A stretch of 64,000 nucleotides of DNA, taken from contig NZ_MUKP01000002.1 of the NCBI RefSeq assembly GCF_002081715.1, positions 171,259 through 235,258 of the forward strand. The letters run 5' to 3'. The position numbers and the translations under genes are program-made. The notes beneath the pieces are model-generated. The model worked only from the letters and a program-made list of their open reading frames with translations, was not told where the DNA came from and did not search any database. This DNA comes from Nocardia donostiensis (GTDB lineage Bacteria > Actinomycetota > Actinomycetes > Mycobacteriales > Mycobacteriaceae). The first letter of the stretch is position 1, and each line of letters opens with the position of its first letter. This document shows, piece after piece, positions 16,176 through 27,513 of this stretch.

Positions 16176-16571
16176 CTAGACGGTGAAGCCGAGAGCGCGC
16201 AGTTGTTCCCGGCCGTCCTCGGTGATCTTGTCCGGACCCCACGGCGGCATCCAGACCCAGTTGATCTTCAGCTCGTCGACCAGGCCGCTGCGCACCAGGG
16301 CATTACGAGACTGGTCCTCGATGACATCGGTGAGCGGACAGGCCGCCGAGGTCAGGGTCATGTCGATGACGGCGGTCTGGCCTTCGAGCTTCAGCCCGTA
16401 CACCAGGCCCAGGTCGACGACGTTGATACCGAGCTCGGGGTCGACCACATCACGCATGGCCTCCTCGAGGTCCTCGAGATGCTTGATGTCCTCGGGCGAC
16501 AGCTCGGCCTGCTCGGTCTGCGCCGCGTCCGCGAGCTGTCCGGTCGTTTCGGTTGCCGGTGTCTCGGTCAT
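16176..16571 (-). CDS. sufT: SufT/PaaD-like iron-sulfur assembly factor (MIP18/DUF59)
   Basis: This 131-residue protein has the MIP18/DUF59 core: DVVDPELGINVVDLGLVYGL followed by LTSAACPLTDVIEDQ and NWVWMPPWGPDKI. The Cys in SAACPL is the conserved one of the family. These proteins help insert or mature Fe-S clusters and are the standard last gene of actinobacterial suf operons (Rv1466 in M. tuberculosis). The start at 16571 (MTETPATE) overlaps the sufU stop by 4 bases, which argues for translational coupling and against the longer frame. Confidence 0.93.
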   Translation of the reverse strand: MTETPATETTGQLADAAQTEQAELSPEDIKHLEDLEEAMRDVVDPELGINVVDLGLVYGLKLEGQTAVIDMTLTSAACPLTDVIEDQSRNALVRSGLVDELKINWVWMPPWGPDKITEDGREQLRALGFTV

Positions 16572-17038
16572 ATCGTTTCCCCGTTCCTGTTGTCTGCGCC
16601 GTTGGTGTCGATCCGGACCACCGCGTCCTTGAACGCCATCCAGCCCAGCAGCGCACATTTGACCCGCGCCGGGTACTTGGCGACACCGGCGAAGGCGATA
16701 CCGTCACCGATCACGTCCTCATCACCCTCGACGGTGCCTCGGCTGCCGATCATCTCGCTGAACGAATCGACCACCTTCAGCGCCTGCTGTACCGGAAGCC
16801 CGATCACCTGATCGGTGAGCACCGAGGTCGAGGCCTGACTGATCGAACAGCCCTGGCCGTCGTAGGAGACATCGGCGACATCACCGTTGTCGTCCAGCTG
16901 CACGCGCAACGTGACCTCGTCACCGCAGGTGGGGTTCACATGGTGCACCTCGGCGCCGTACGGCTCCCGCAGCCCGCGGTGATGCGGATGCTTGTAATGG
17001 TCCAGGATCACTTCCTGGTACATCTGCTCCATACGCAT
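16568..17038 (-). CDS. sufU: SufU, zinc-dependent sulfurtransferase/scaffold of the SUF system
   Basis: This 156-residue protein has the three conserved cysteines of SufU: NPTCGDE (about residue 38), GQGCSISQAS (about 63) and RVKCALLGW (about 126). It starts with MYQEVILDHYKHPHH. SufU binds zinc and takes sulfur from the SufS persulfide for delivery to SufBCD. The gene lies 43 bases after sufS and overlaps sufT, within the operon sufR-B-D-C-S-U-T. The position matches that in M. tuberculosis. Confidence 0.96.
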   Translation of the reverse strand: MRMEQMYQEVILDHYKHPHHRGLREPYGAEVHHVNPTCGDEVTLRVQLDDNGDVADVSYDGQGCSISQASTSVLTDQVIGLPVQQALKVVDSFSEMIGSRGTVEGDEDVIGDGIAFAGVAKYPARVKCALLGWMAFKDAVVRIDTNGADNRNGETI

Positions 17039-17081
17039 AAGGAATCCAGCGCCCTATCTAGTGGTCGTTCACTCGCATATA

Positions 17082-19119
<2,038 letters not shown>

Positions 19120-19163
19120 AGGTTTCCGATTTCCTTTGCGGGGCTGTGCAGTCGGGGGTCGGG

Positions 19164-20342
19164 TCAGGCGCCGATGGCGGCGAGTTCGGCTTCGATCGCT
19201 TCCGCGAGCCGCTGTCTGACCTGTTCGACGGTGATCTTCTGGATGATCTCGTGGAAGAAGCCGCGTACCACCAGGCGGCGGGCGACCTCGTCCGGGATAC
19301 CACGCGCACGCAGGTAGAACAGCTGCTCGTCGTCGAAACGTCCGGTGGCCGAGGCGTGCCCGGCACCAAGGATCTCACCGGTTTCGATCTCGAGGTTGGG
19401 CACCGAGTCGGCACGGGCACCGTCGGTGAGCACCAGGTTGCGGTTGATCTCGAAGGTGTCGGTGCCTTCGGCGGCCGCCCGGATCAGCACATCACCGACC
19501 CATACCGTGCGTGCGTCGCCCTTGGACGATGCGGGATCGCCCTGCAGCGCGCCCTTGTACAGCACATTGGATTTACAGTTGGGCACTGCGTGGTCCACCA
19601 GCAGCCGCTGTTCGAAGTGCTGGCCCGCGTCGGCGAAGTAGAGGCCGAGCAGTTCGGCGTCGCCGCCGGGGCCGTCGTAGCGGACGGTGCCGGTGAGGCG
19701 CACCAGGTCGCCGCCGAGGGTGACCGCGGTGTGGCGCAGGGTGGCGTCGCGCCCGAGCCGGGCGTGATGGGCGGTGGCGTGCACCGCGTCGTCGTCCCAT
19801 TCCTGGACGGCGACCACGGTCAGCTGGGCGCTGTCGCCGAGCACGAACTCCACGTTCTCGGCGTAGGTGCCGCTACCGTGCTGGTCGATCACGACCGTGG
19901 CCTTCGCGAAGGCACCGAGCCGGACCTGCAGGTGGCCGTAGGCGGTCTTACCCGCGCCGGGGCCGGTGACGGTGACTACGACCGGGTCGTCGATCTCGGT
20001 TTCGTTGCCGACGGAGACGACGGTGGCCGATGCGAATCCCGAATACGCCTGGGCAGCGACCCGGTCGGCAGGCACGCCGGCCTCGCCGAGGCGGGTGTCG
20101 TCGCGGTCGACGGTTTCCACGGTCACACCCGATGTGGGGGTCACCTGGACGGTGGCGATGCCGTCGGCCGCGGCGCTGCCGTCGTGCAGTCCGCGCAACC
20201 GGCGCAGCGGAGTGAACCGCCACGCCTCGTCCTTGGCCGAGGGCACCTCGAACGCGTTCACGTCGAACGATGTGAAGACCTCGCCCTTGTTGATCGCTGG
20301 GGTCTTCGCCTCGGCGGCTTCGGCGACATTCTCGACGGCCAT
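19164..20342 (-). CDS. sufD: SufD subunit of the Fe-S scaffold
   Basis: This protein of about 392 residues has the SufD/SufB beta-helix family pattern. The N-terminal region contains DEAWRFTPLRRLRGL, and the C-terminal core contains ETGEILGAGHASATGRFDDEQLFYLRARG. The latter includes the conserved His used with SufB Cys at the cluster site. The start at 20342 ([11 protein letters not shown]) overlaps the sufB stop by one base (TGATG); a longer frame runs into sufB and was rejected. It lies directly between sufB and sufC. Confidence 0.96.
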   Translation of the reverse strand: MAVENVAEAAEAKTPAINKGEVFTSFDVNAFEVPSAKDEAWRFTPLRRLRGLHDGSAAADGIATVQVTPTSGVTVETVDRDDTRLGEAGVPADRVAAQAYSGFASATVVSVGNETEIDDPVVVTVTGPGAGKTAYGHLQVRLGAFAKATVVIDQHGSGTYAENVEFVLGDSAQLTVVAVQEWDDDAVHATAHHARLGRDATLRHTAVTLGGDLVRLTGTVRYDGPGGDAELLGLYFADAGQHFEQRLLVDHAVPNCKSNVLYKGALQGDPASSKGDARTVWVGDVLIRAAAEGTDTFEINRNLVLTDGARADSVPNLEIETGEILGAGHASATGRFDDEQLFYLRARGIPDEVARRLVVRGFFHEIIQKITVEQVRQRLAEAIEAELAAIGA

Positions 20343-21778
20343 CAGCCGACGGCTCCTTCCATCTGCAGTTCGATCAGGCGGTTCAATTCGAGGGCATATT
20401 CCATCGGCAGTTCCTTGGCGATGGGCTCGACGAAGCCGCGCACCACCATCGCCATCGCTTCGTCCTCGGTGAGGCCGCGGCTCATCAGATAGAACAGCTG
20501 ATCCTCGGACACCTTGGAGACAGTGGCCTCGTGGCCCATCGTCACGTCGTCCTCGCGGATGTCGACGTAGGGGTAGGTGTCGGAGCGGCTGATGGTGTCC
20601 ACCAGCAGCGCGTCGCACTTCACCGTGGACTTGGAGCCGTAGGCGCCCTTGTTCACCTGGACCAGGCCGCGGTAGGACGCCCGGCCGCCGCCGCGTGCCA
20701 CCGACTTGGACACGATGGTCGAGGAGGTGTGCGGGGCCAGGTGCAGCATCTTCGCACCGGTGTCCTGGTGCTGGCCCTCACCCGCGAACGCCACCGACAG
20801 CACCTCGCCGCGCGCGTGCTCGCCGGTCATCCACACGGCCGGGTACTTCATGGTCACCTTGGAACCGATATTGCCGTCGATCCATTCCATGGTCGCGCCC
20901 GCCTCGGCCTTGGCCCGCTTGGTGACCAGGTTATAGACGTTGTTCGACCAGTTCTGGATGGTGGTGTAGCGGCAGCGGCCGCCCTTCTTCACGATGATCT
21001 CCACCACTGCGGAGTGCAGCGAGTCCGATTTGTAGATCGGTGCCGTGCAGCCCTCGACGTAGTGCACGTAGGCGTCCTCGTCGACGATGATCAAGGTCCG
21101 CTCGAACTGGCCCATGTTCTCGGTGTTGATCCGGAAGTAGGCCTGCAGCGGAATGTCGACGTGCACACCAGGCGGCACGTAGATGAAGGAGCCGCCCGAC
21201 CATACGGCGGTGTTCAGCGCCGAGAACTTGTTGTCCCCGGCGGGGATCACGGTGCCGAAGTACTTCTGGAAGATCTCCGGGTGCTCCCGCAGACCGGTGT
21301 CGGTATCGAGGAAGATCACGCCCTGGGCTTCGAGGTCCTCACGGATCTGGTGATAGACGACCTCGGACTCGTACTGGGCGGCGACACCGGCAACCAGCCG
21401 CTGCTTCTCCGCTTCTGGGATGCCCAGCTTGTCGTAGGTGTTCTTGATGTCCTCGGGCAGATCGTCCCAGCTGGCGGCCTGCTTTTCGGTGGAGCGGACG
21501 AAGTATTTGATGTTGTCGAAGTCGATGCCCTCCAGGTTGGAGCCCCAGTGCGGCATCGGTTTCCGGTCGAAGATGCGCAGCGCCTTGAGCCGGCTTTCCA
21601 GCATCCATTCCGGCTCGTTCTTCTTGGCCGAGATGTCGCGGACGACCTCCTCGGACAGACCTCGTTGCGCACTGGCGCCGGCCGCATCCGAGTCGGCCCA
21701 GCCGTAACCATATTTGCCCAGGGACGCGATGGTCTCTTCCTGGGTGAGCGGCTGCACCTGGTCGGTGGTCGTCGTCAT
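20342..21778 (-). CDS. sufB: SufB subunit of the Fe-S scaffold
   Basis: This protein of about 478 residues contains [18 protein letters not shown] near residue 65, [28 protein letters not shown] and the C-terminal core [28 protein letters not shown]. These are diagnostic of SufB, which builds the nascent cluster with SufC and SufD. Mycobacterial SufB genes often carry an intein; this one has none and is of plain length. The start at 21778 (MTTTTDQV) overlaps the sufR stop by 4 bases. Confidence 0.97.
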   Translation of the reverse strand: MTTTTDQVQPLTQEETIASLGKYGYGWADSDAAGASAQRGLSEEVVRDISAKKNEPEWMLESRLKALRIFDRKPMPHWGSNLEGIDFDNIKYFVRSTEKQAASWDDLPEDIKNTYDKLGIPEAEKQRLVAGVAAQYESEVVYHQIREDLEAQGVIFLDTDTGLREHPEIFQKYFGTVIPAGDNKFSALNTAVWSGGSFIYVPPGVHVDIPLQAYFRINTENMGQFERTLIIVDEDAYVHYVEGCTAPIYKSDSLHSAVVEIIVKKGGRCRYTTIQNWSNNVYNLVTKRAKAEAGATMEWIDGNIGSKVTMKYPAVWMTGEHARGEVLSVAFAGEGQHQDTGAKMLHLAPHTSSTIVSKSVARGGGRASYRGLVQVNKGAYGSKSTVKCDALLVDTISRSDTYPYVDIREDDVTMGHEATVSKVSEDQLFYLMSRGLTEDEAMAMVVRGFVEPIAKELPMEYALELNRLIELQMEGAVG

Positions 21779-22728
21779 TCGGCACTCCTTCCGGAGTCGT
21801 CGTTCGTTCCTACCGTTGCGGGCTGTGCAACGGCCGATGGGGAAGTTGTCTTCGGTTCGGTATATGCGCGGGCCTTCGCCTGCGCGGTCCGCCCGGCGGC
21901 GGGTACCGCCGTGAGCGGGACGTGCGTGGTGCAGGCACAGTCGCCGTTGGCGATTGTCGCCAGGCGTTGCACGTGCGTGCCGAGCAGTTCCCGGAACACC
22001 TCGAGCTCGGCCTCGCACAGCTGCGGGAATTCCTCGGCCACGTGCGAGACCGGGCAGTGGTGCTGGCAGATCTGCACGCCCGCGCCCACCTTGCGGGTGC
22101 TCGCGGCGAACCCGGAGTCGCTGAGCGCTCCGGCGATCTCCTCGGCTTTGGCCACCATCCCGGCCTCGGCCGTAGTCTCAGCCTCGGCCGTAGTCTCAGC
22201 CTCGGCCGTAGTCTCAGCCTCGGCCCCAGCGGGATCGGCTTCGTCGGCAGCGCGGCTCGGAATCTGCGGTCCGTGCTCGCGCAGCGGTTCGATCCCGGCC
22301 ACAATGGTCCGCGCACGTTTGCGGGCGAACTCGGTGATCGCCTGATCGCCGCCGATCTCGCCGAGCTGCCGGATGGCCGCACCGGCCAGATCGTCGTAGG
22401 CGTGGCCGAGCTGCCCGCGGCCCGCGGCCGTGAGCTGGTACTGCTTGGCCGGACGTCCGCGACCCTTCTGTTGCCACGGCGCCGAGCGACTCGCCCTGGC
22501 CTGGCCCGAATCGATGAGCGCGTCCAGGTGCCTGCGCACACCGGCCGGGGTCAGTCCCAGCCTGGTGCTGATCGCTGTCGCGGTGATCGGGCCCTCCTCC
22601 AGCAGCAGTCGTATGATCGCCGCCCGGGTGTGGCCCTCTCCCCCACGCACCGCAGGGACGGCAGCCGACAGGGTACCGGCCCGGCGACCAGCCCTTTCGT
22701 CAGTGTTCGGCAAACCCACGGTTTTCAC
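21775..22728 (-). CDS. sufR: SufR-type Fe-S-sensing repressor of the suf operon
   Basis: The protein has an N-terminal winged HTH ([20 protein letters not shown], then [18 protein letters not shown]) and the basic wing [14 protein letters not shown]-terminal cysteine cluster, [14 protein letters not shown] followed by C, should ligate the 4Fe-4S cluster; GDCACTTH follows. SufR senses cluster status or NO and represses the operon it heads. An Ala-Glu-Thr-Thr repeat block (about residues 168-188), encoded by an 18-base tandem repeat, is inserted between the two domains. The start is uncertain. A GTG at 22728 is used here; it lies inside the probable operator. GTG at 22719 and a GTG at 22809 are alternatives. 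Confidence 0.88.
   Translation of the reverse strand: MKTVGLPNTDERAGRRAGTLSAAVPAVRGGEGHTRAAIIRLLLEEGPITATAISTRLGLTPAGVRRHLDALIDSGQARASRSAPWQQKGRGRPAKQYQLTAAGRGQLGHAYDDLAGAAIRQLGEIGGDQAITEFARKRARTIVAGIEPLREHGPQIPSRAADEADPAGAEAETTAEAETTAEAETTAEAGMVAKAEEIAGALSDSGFAASTRKVGAGVQICQHHCPVSHVAEEFPQLCEAELEVFRELLGTHVQRLATIANGDCACTTHVPLTAVPAAGRTAQAKARAYTEPKTTSPSAVAQPATVGTNDDSGRSAE
22163..22225. repeat. 18-base in-frame tandem repeat inside sufR
   Basis: GCCTCGGCCGTAGTCTCA occurs three times without change (22163, 22181, 22199), followed by a 9-base partial fourth copy. It encodes AEAETT repeats in the linker between the HTH and the cysteine-cluster domain of SufR. Perfect identity at the DNA level suggests recent slippage, so copy number probably varies between strains. 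Confidence 0.9.
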
Positions 22729-22739
22729 AACATCAGTGT
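22725..22739 (-). promoter_or_regulatory. Probable SufR operator (ACACT-N5-TGTGA)
   Basis: Read on the minus strand, the site is ACACT-GATGT-TGTGA. This matches the motif I recall as reported for mycobacterial SufR (ACACT-N5-TGTGA). It contains a perfect CAC-N7-GTG dyad and sits exactly at the head of the suf operon, between sufR and divergent mptB. It would provide autoregulation. The literature match is from memory; the sequence and position are direct observations. Confidence 0.65.
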
Positions 22740-23030
22740 GTCGGAATTCGTTCCCGAAATCCAATAAGGGTGACCTGGCTTGCCTCGGGCCACGTGCCCG
22801 CGCCATCACCCGACCCGCCCCCGACCACCGGATTTACGAGGGACATGCAGATAGGGCACCCGCATGAGATCGCCGAGTGAAGCACATCACGTTCACTCAC
22901 CCGGCCGGGAACGGGGTGCCACGAGGGCCGCCGCGGACGCCGGTGAGCGCAGCGCGGCGAGCCACTCCGGTCCCCTTCGAGCGCCCGACCGACCGCGTGA
23001 GCGGCGCGTGCGCGAACTAGGCTGCTCGTC

Positions 23031-24752
23031 GTGGCGGTACTGGAGGACGCACGGCGCAGCACGCTGACACTGCGACGCAACACAGTGACACTGGGCCGTC
23101 GGGCGCTGGGATTGGACGTACCCACCGCCGACCACACCATCGCGGTACTGCACCGGGACGAGTCCGAAGCCCCCGGCCTCAACCGCAAGGAGCTGGCGCA
23201 ACTGGACCGGATCCGGCTGATGGGCGCCACCGGCACCGTGCTCATGGCGATCAGTGCGCTCGGTATCGGGGCGCAGCCGGTGCACCAGAACCCGACATCG
23301 GGTGTGCGGGTGCTCGGCATCTTCGCCCGCGCACACACCGGTTCACTGGCCATGTGCATGGTCGGCACAGTCACGGTGGTGCTGGCCTGGCTGCTGCTCG
23401 GCCGGTTCGCGGTGGGCGGTATCGGCGGCTCCCCGCTCCACCGGCTGACCCGCTCGCAACTGGACCGCACGCTGCTGCTGTGGATCATCCCGCTCAGTGT
23501 CGCGCCGCCGTTGTTCAGCAACGACGTCTACTCGTATCTGGCCCAGAGCGAGATCGCCGCGCGTGGCATCGACCCCTATAAAGAGGGGCCGGTCGCGGGC
23601 CTGGGCATCGATAACGTGCTCACCAACAATGTCCCCACGATCTGGCGCGACACGCCCGCACCCTACGGGCCGCTGTTCCTGTGGGTCGGCAGAGGTATTG
23701 CGCATCTGACCGGCGACAACATCATCGCCGGCGTCTGGGTGCACCGGCTGCTGGCCTTGGCCGGGGTAGCGTTGATCGTCTGGGCGCTGCCCCGGCTGTC
23801 GGTGCGCTGCGGAGTCGCACCGGTGAGCGCGCTGTGGCTGGGTGCGGCCAATCCGCTGGTGCTGTTCCATCTGGTGGGCGGGGTGCACAACGACGCGCTG
23901 ATGCTGGGCCTGATGCTGGCCGGGCTGGAGTTCGCGCTGCGCGCCATGCACGGCGACGCGAATTCGCCGGTGCGGCCGCCGCTGGACGGCCGCGGGTACG
24001 CGCTGCTCATCGGGGGTGCGGTGGCGATAAGCCTGTCGTCCTCGATCAAGATCACCTCCATTATCGCGCTCGGGTTCGTCGGGATGGCGTTGGCCAGGCG
24101 ATGGGGTGGCGGGTTACGCGCGCTGTGTACCGCTGCGGCGCTGCTGGGCGTGATCGCGGTGCTGACCACGCTGCTGGTCAGCATTGTCAGCGGACTCGGT
24201 TTCGGCTGGGTACACACTCTCAACACCGCGAGTGCGGTGCGCAGCTGGATGTCGCTGCCCACCGCGCTGGGCATCATCACCGGTTTCGGCGGGGTTCTAC
24301 TCGGCCTCGGCGATCACACCACGGCGCTGCTGAGCATCACACGCCCGATCGCGGCGGTGGTGGCGGCCTTCATCACCGTGCGCATGCTGGTGGCCACCTG
24401 GACCGGGCGGTTGCATCCGGTCGGCGCGCTCGGGGTGTCCCTCGGCGCGATCGTGCTGCTGTTCCCGGTGGTGCAGCCCTGGTACCTGCTGTGGGCGATC
24501 GTGCCGCTGGCGGCATGGGCGACCCGGCCGGTGTTCCGGGTGCCCGCGGTCGCGTTCTCGGCGGTGGTCAGCGTCATCCTGATGCCGCGCGGGGCCGACC
24601 TGGAGGTGTTCCAGATCGTCGGGGCCGCGATCGCGACCGTCACCGTATCGGTGTTGTTCATCGTGGTGACCCGCAATGCGCTGCCGTGGCGGGGCCAGCC
24701 GGGGGTGTCGGCTCCGTCACAGGAGGCCAGCGCTTACGGTGTCACATCGTGA
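23031..24752 (+). CDS. mptB: MptB, alpha-1,6-mannopyranosyltransferase (GT-C) of lipomannan/lipoarabinomannan core
   Basis: This 573-residue protein has about 12-14 hydrophobic segments and an N-terminal cytoplasmic stretch. The GT-C signature region follows the second group of helices (SNDVYSYLAQSEIAARGIDPY), with an Asp in the loop. MptB uses polyprenyl-phosphomannose to start the alpha-1,6-mannan core at the periplasmic face. Identification is strengthened by position: divergent from sufR and followed by an ABC pair and ctaA, as for Rv1459c-Rv1456c. It begins with GTG at 23031, 291 bases from the sufR operator, so the promoter regions are shared. Its stop overlaps the next GTG start. Confidence 0.93.
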   Translation: MAVLEDARRSTLTLRRNTVTLGRRALGLDVPTADHTIAVLHRDESEAPGLNRKELAQLDRIRLMGATGTVLMAISALGIGAQPVHQNPTSGVRVLGIFARAHTGSLAMCMVGTVTVVLAWLLLGRFAVGGIGGSPLHRLTRSQLDRTLLLWIIPLSVAPPLFSNDVYSYLAQSEIAARGIDPYKEGPVAGLGIDNVLTNNVPTIWRDTPAPYGPLFLWVGRGIAHLTGDNIIAGVWVHRLLALAGVALIVWALPRLSVRCGVAPVSALWLGAANPLVLFHLVGGVHNDALMLGLMLAGLEFALRAMHGDANSPVRPPLDGRGYALLIGGAVAISLSSSIKITSIIALGFVGMALARRWGGGLRALCTAAALLGVIAVLTTLLVSIVSGLGFGWVHTLNTASAVRSWMSLPTALGIITGFGGVLLGLGDHTTALLSITRPIAAVVAAFITVRMLVATWTGRLHPVGALGVSLGAIVLLFPVVQPWYLLWAIVPLAAWATRPVFRVPAVAFSAVVSVILMPRGADLEVFQIVGAAIATVTVSVLFIVVTRNALPWRGQPGVSAPSQEASAYGVTS

Positions 24753-25681
24753 CCGCTGCCTCCGCCTCCGCCGTGCGCGTGGATGGCGTCGTCAAAAAAT
24801 ACGGTGAGACCACAGCCGTGGACGGAATCGGTTTCGATGTCGAACACGCTCAGGTCTTCGCCCTGCTCGGCCCCAACGGCGCAGGTAAGACCACCACGGT
24901 CGAGATGTGCGAAGGTTTCGTCACACCCGACGCCGGCTCGGTGCGGGTGCTCGGCCTGGATCCGATCGCGGATTCGGAGCGGCTGCGCGCGCGAATCGGG
25001 GTGATGCTGCAGGGTGGGGGCGCCTATCCCGGCTCCCGAGCCGGGGAAATGCTCGACCTGGTCGCCTCCTATTCCGCCGACCCGCTCGACCCGGACTGGC
25101 TGCTGCGCACGCTCGGACTGTCCGACAGCAGGCGCACCCCCTACCGCAGACTCTCCGGCGGCCAGCAGCAGCGGCTGTCGCTGGCCTGCGCGCTGGTCGG
25201 CAGGCCGGAGATCGTCTTCCTCGACGAGCCGACCGCGGGCATGGACGCCCAGGCTCGGCTCATGGTGTGGGAGCTGATCGATGCCTTGCGCCGGGACGGA
25301 GTGACCGTGCTGCTCACCACCCACCTGATGGACGAGGCCGAGGAACTGGCCGACCAGCTGGTGATCATCGATCAGGGACGGATCGTCGCCTCCGGCACCC
25401 CCGCCGAGGTAACGGCACACGGCGCGGCCGGTCAGCTGCGGTTCTGCGCGCCGCCGCGGCTGAACCTGAGCCTGCTGGAGTCGGCGCTGCCGGAAGGTTT
25501 CGCCCCGCGCGAGACCAGCCCCGGCTCATACCTGGTGGAGGGTGAGATCAATCCTCAGGTGCTGGCCACCGTCACCGCGTGGTGCGCGCGGGTGAATGTG
25601 CTGGCCACCGATATCCGGATCGACCAGCGCCGCCTGGAAGACGTGTTCCTGGAGCTGACCGGACGGGATCTGCGCGGATGA
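24749..25681 (+). CDS. ABC exporter ATP-binding subunit (Rv1458c-like)
   Basis: This protein of about 310 residues has Walker A GPNGAGKTTTVE, signature LSGGQQQRLSLA, Walker B IVFLDEPTAGMD and the H-loop TTHLMDEAEEL. A C-terminal roughly 90-residue extension is typical of DrrA/CcmA-like drug or polyketide exporters. The GTG start at 24749 overlaps the mptB stop (GTGA), indicating translational coupling. A much longer open frame upstream is antisense-like to mptB and was rejected. The neighbouring permease completes the transporter. The position equals that of Rv1458c; the substrate is unknown, possibly a cell-envelope precursor given mptB. Confidence 0.93.
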   Translation: MTAASASAVRVDGVVKKYGETTAVDGIGFDVEHAQVFALLGPNGAGKTTTVEMCEGFVTPDAGSVRVLGLDPIADSERLRARIGVMLQGGGAYPGSRAGEMLDLVASYSADPLDPDWLLRTLGLSDSRRTPYRRLSGGQQQRLSLACALVGRPEIVFLDEPTAGMDAQARLMVWELIDALRRDGVTVLLTTHLMDEAEELADQLVIIDQGRIVASGTPAEVTAHGAAGQLRFCAPPRLNLSLLESALPEGFAPRETSPGSYLVEGEINPQVLATVTAWCARVNVLATDIRIDQRRLEDVFLELTGRDLRG

Positions 25682-26469
25682 CCACACCTGACACGAGCCG
25701 CAACCGTTTCCCAGCGGGCACTTTCACCCCTGCTCCGCGCCCCAACGCTCGGATCCCGATGCTGGCCGCGCAGACCCGGCTCGAACTGGTGCTGCTGCTG
25801 CGCAACGGTGAACAACTGCTGCTCACCATGTTCATCCCGATCACCCTGCTGGTGGGGCTGACCCTGCTGCCGTTCGGTGAGATGGGCGAGCACCGGGTGG
25901 ACCGGATCGTGCCCGCGGTGATGATGGTGGCCGTCATGTCCACCGCGTTCACCGGTCAGGCCATCGCGGTCGGTTTCGATCGTCGCTATGGCGCGCTCAA
26001 ACGGCTGGGCGCGACCGCGCTGCCGCGCTGGGGCATCGTCACCGGTAAAAGCGCCGCGGTGCTGTTGGTGGTGATCCTGCAGTCGGTGCTGCTCGGTGCG
26101 ATCGGTGTCGCACTGGGTTGGCGGCCGAGCCCGGCGGGCTTGGCGTTGGGCGCGGTGCTGATCGTGGCAGGCACCGCGACCTTCGCGGCAATGGGACTGC
26201 TGCTTGGCGGCACTCTCAAGGCCGAGATCGTGCTGGCGCTGGCGAATATTCTCTGGTTCGTGATGCTCGGCGTGGCGAGCGTGGTGTTCGCCGCCGACGA
26301 TCTGCCTACCGCGGTGAACGTCATCGTCCGGCTGGTTCCCTCCGGCGCACTCGCCGAGGCGTTGGACGACGCATTGCGCACCAGCGTCGACTGGTTCGGT
26401 CTCGCGGTGCTCGCGGTCTGGGGTGTGGGCGCGGGTTTCCTTGCGTCCCGGTTCTTCCGCTTCGACTGA
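25678..26469 (+). CDS. ABC-2 type transporter permease (Rv1457c-like)
   Basis: This 263-residue protein has six hydrophobic segments, the first around LLTMFIPITLLVGLTLL. Typical ABC-2 permease features include VAVMSTAFTGQAIAVGFDRRYGALKRLGAT, with the amphipathic RYGALKRL coupling motif. The ATG at 25678 overlaps the ATPase stop by 4 bases. It forms the membrane part of a two-component exporter with the preceding ATPase. The region matches Rv1457c by context. Confidence 0.92.
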   Translation: MTTPDTSRNRFPAGTFTPAPRPNARIPMLAAQTRLELVLLLRNGEQLLLTMFIPITLLVGLTLLPFGEMGEHRVDRIVPAVMMVAVMSTAFTGQAIAVGFDRRYGALKRLGATALPRWGIVTGKSAAVLLVVILQSVLLGAIGVALGWRPSPAGLALGAVLIVAGTATFAAMGLLLGGTLKAEIVLALANILWFVMLGVASVVFAADDLPTAVNVIVRLVPSGALAEALDDALRTSVDWFGLAVLAVWGVGAGFLASRFFRFD

Positions 26470-26502
26470 AACGACGCCTTGTAGTAGTCCGGGTGATCGG
26501 GC

Positions 26503-27504
26503 GTGATGGCCGAGGGCTACCATCGTGACGTGCTCTATCGCGCCTTCTTGCGACTCGTCGACCGCCTTCCGCTGCCCTCGCTGCGCGCGCAGCAGTTGCT
26601 CGCGCTCGCGGTGATCGCCACCCAGGCAGGCATCTCGGTGACCGGCGCGGTGGTGCGGGTCACCGCCTCCGGACTCGGCTGCCCGACCTGGCCGCAGTGC
26701 TTCCCCGGCAGCTTCACCCCGGTCGGGGTATCGGAGGTTCCGGTCCTGCACCAGACGGTGGAGTTCGGCAACCGGTTGCTCACGTTCGTGGTCACGCTGT
26801 TCGCGGCCCTGATCGTGCTCGCCGTCACCCGGGCCCGGCGCAGGCGCGAGGTGCTGGTGTACGCGTGGCTGATGCCGGGCGGCACGGCGGTACAGGCGAT
26901 CATCGGCGGGATCACGGTGCTCACCGGGTTGCTGTGGTGGACGGTCGCGTTGCACCTGCTGGCGTCGATGGTGATGGTGTGGATCGCGGTGGTCATGTAC
27001 GCCAAGATCAGCGAACCCGACGACGGAGTGGAAACGGTGCGCGCGCCCGCGCCGCTGCGCTGGCTCACCGCGCTCAGCGGAGTCGCGTTGGCCGCCGTAC
27101 TCATCGCGGGCACCTTGGTGACCGCGGCCGGACCGCACGCAGGCGACAAGAGCATCGACCGTCCGGTGGCGCGGCTCGAAGTCGAGATCGTGACCCTGGT
27201 GCACCTGCACTCACAACTGCTCGTCGGCTATCTCGCTCTGCTGATCGGGCTCGCCTTCGGCCTCTACGCCGTCGGTATCACTGCCGCGGTGCGCACCCGG
27301 ATCTGGGTGCTGCTGGGCTTGGTGGCCGCGCAAGCGCTCGTCGGGGTCGTGCAGTACCTCACCGACGTGCCCGCCGCGCTGGTGGCCGTGCACGTCGGCG
27401 GCGCCGCGCTGTGCACGGCTGCCACCGCCGCGGTGTGGGCCTCGCTGCGAACCCGGGAACCGGTGCCTTCGTCACTGCCCGACGCCGCCGCACAACCGGC
27501 CTGA
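26503..27504 (+). CDS. ctaA: CtaA, haem A synthase (COX15 family)
   Basis: This protein of about 333 residues has eight predicted membrane helices and the conserved sequences VRVTASGLGCPTWPQCF, LHQTVEFGNRLLTF and, in the second half, LVHLHSQLLVGYLALL. The histidines in these loops are haem ligands. CtaA oxidises haem O to haem A for the aa3 cytochrome oxidase; its partner CtaB is 4 kb downstream. The start is uncertain: GTG at 26503 gives MMAEGYHRDV, while GTG at 26530 gives the shorter LYRAFLRLVD start usual in relatives. It is convergent with the PucR-type gene with a 9-base gap. Confidence 0.94.
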   Translation: MMAEGYHRDVLYRAFLRLVDRLPLPSLRAQQLLALAVIATQAGISVTGAVVRVTASGLGCPTWPQCFPGSFTPVGVSEVPVLHQTVEFGNRLLTFVVTLFAALIVLAVTRARRRREVLVYAWLMPGGTAVQAIIGGITVLTGLLWWTVALHLLASMVMVWIAVVMYAKISEPDDGVETVRAPAPLRWLTALSGVALAAVLIAGTLVTAAGPHAGDKSIDRPVARLEVEIVTLVHLHSQLLVGYLALLIGLAFGLYAVGITAAVRTRIWVLLGLVAAQALVGVVQYLTDVPAALVAVHVGGAALCTAATAAVWASLRTREPVPSSLPDAAAQPA

Positions 27505-27513
27505 CGCGTTACC

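Noticed and set aside
15613..16179. Protein-coding gene in the gap between suf and the conservon
   Set aside because: Open frames exist on both strands, but they have no ribosome site, no recognisable motif and a composition unlike real genes here.
23681..24748. Long N-terminal extension of the ABC ATPase gene
   Set aside because: It lies in an alternative frame of mptB and has no domain; the GTG overlapping the mptB stop is the natural start.
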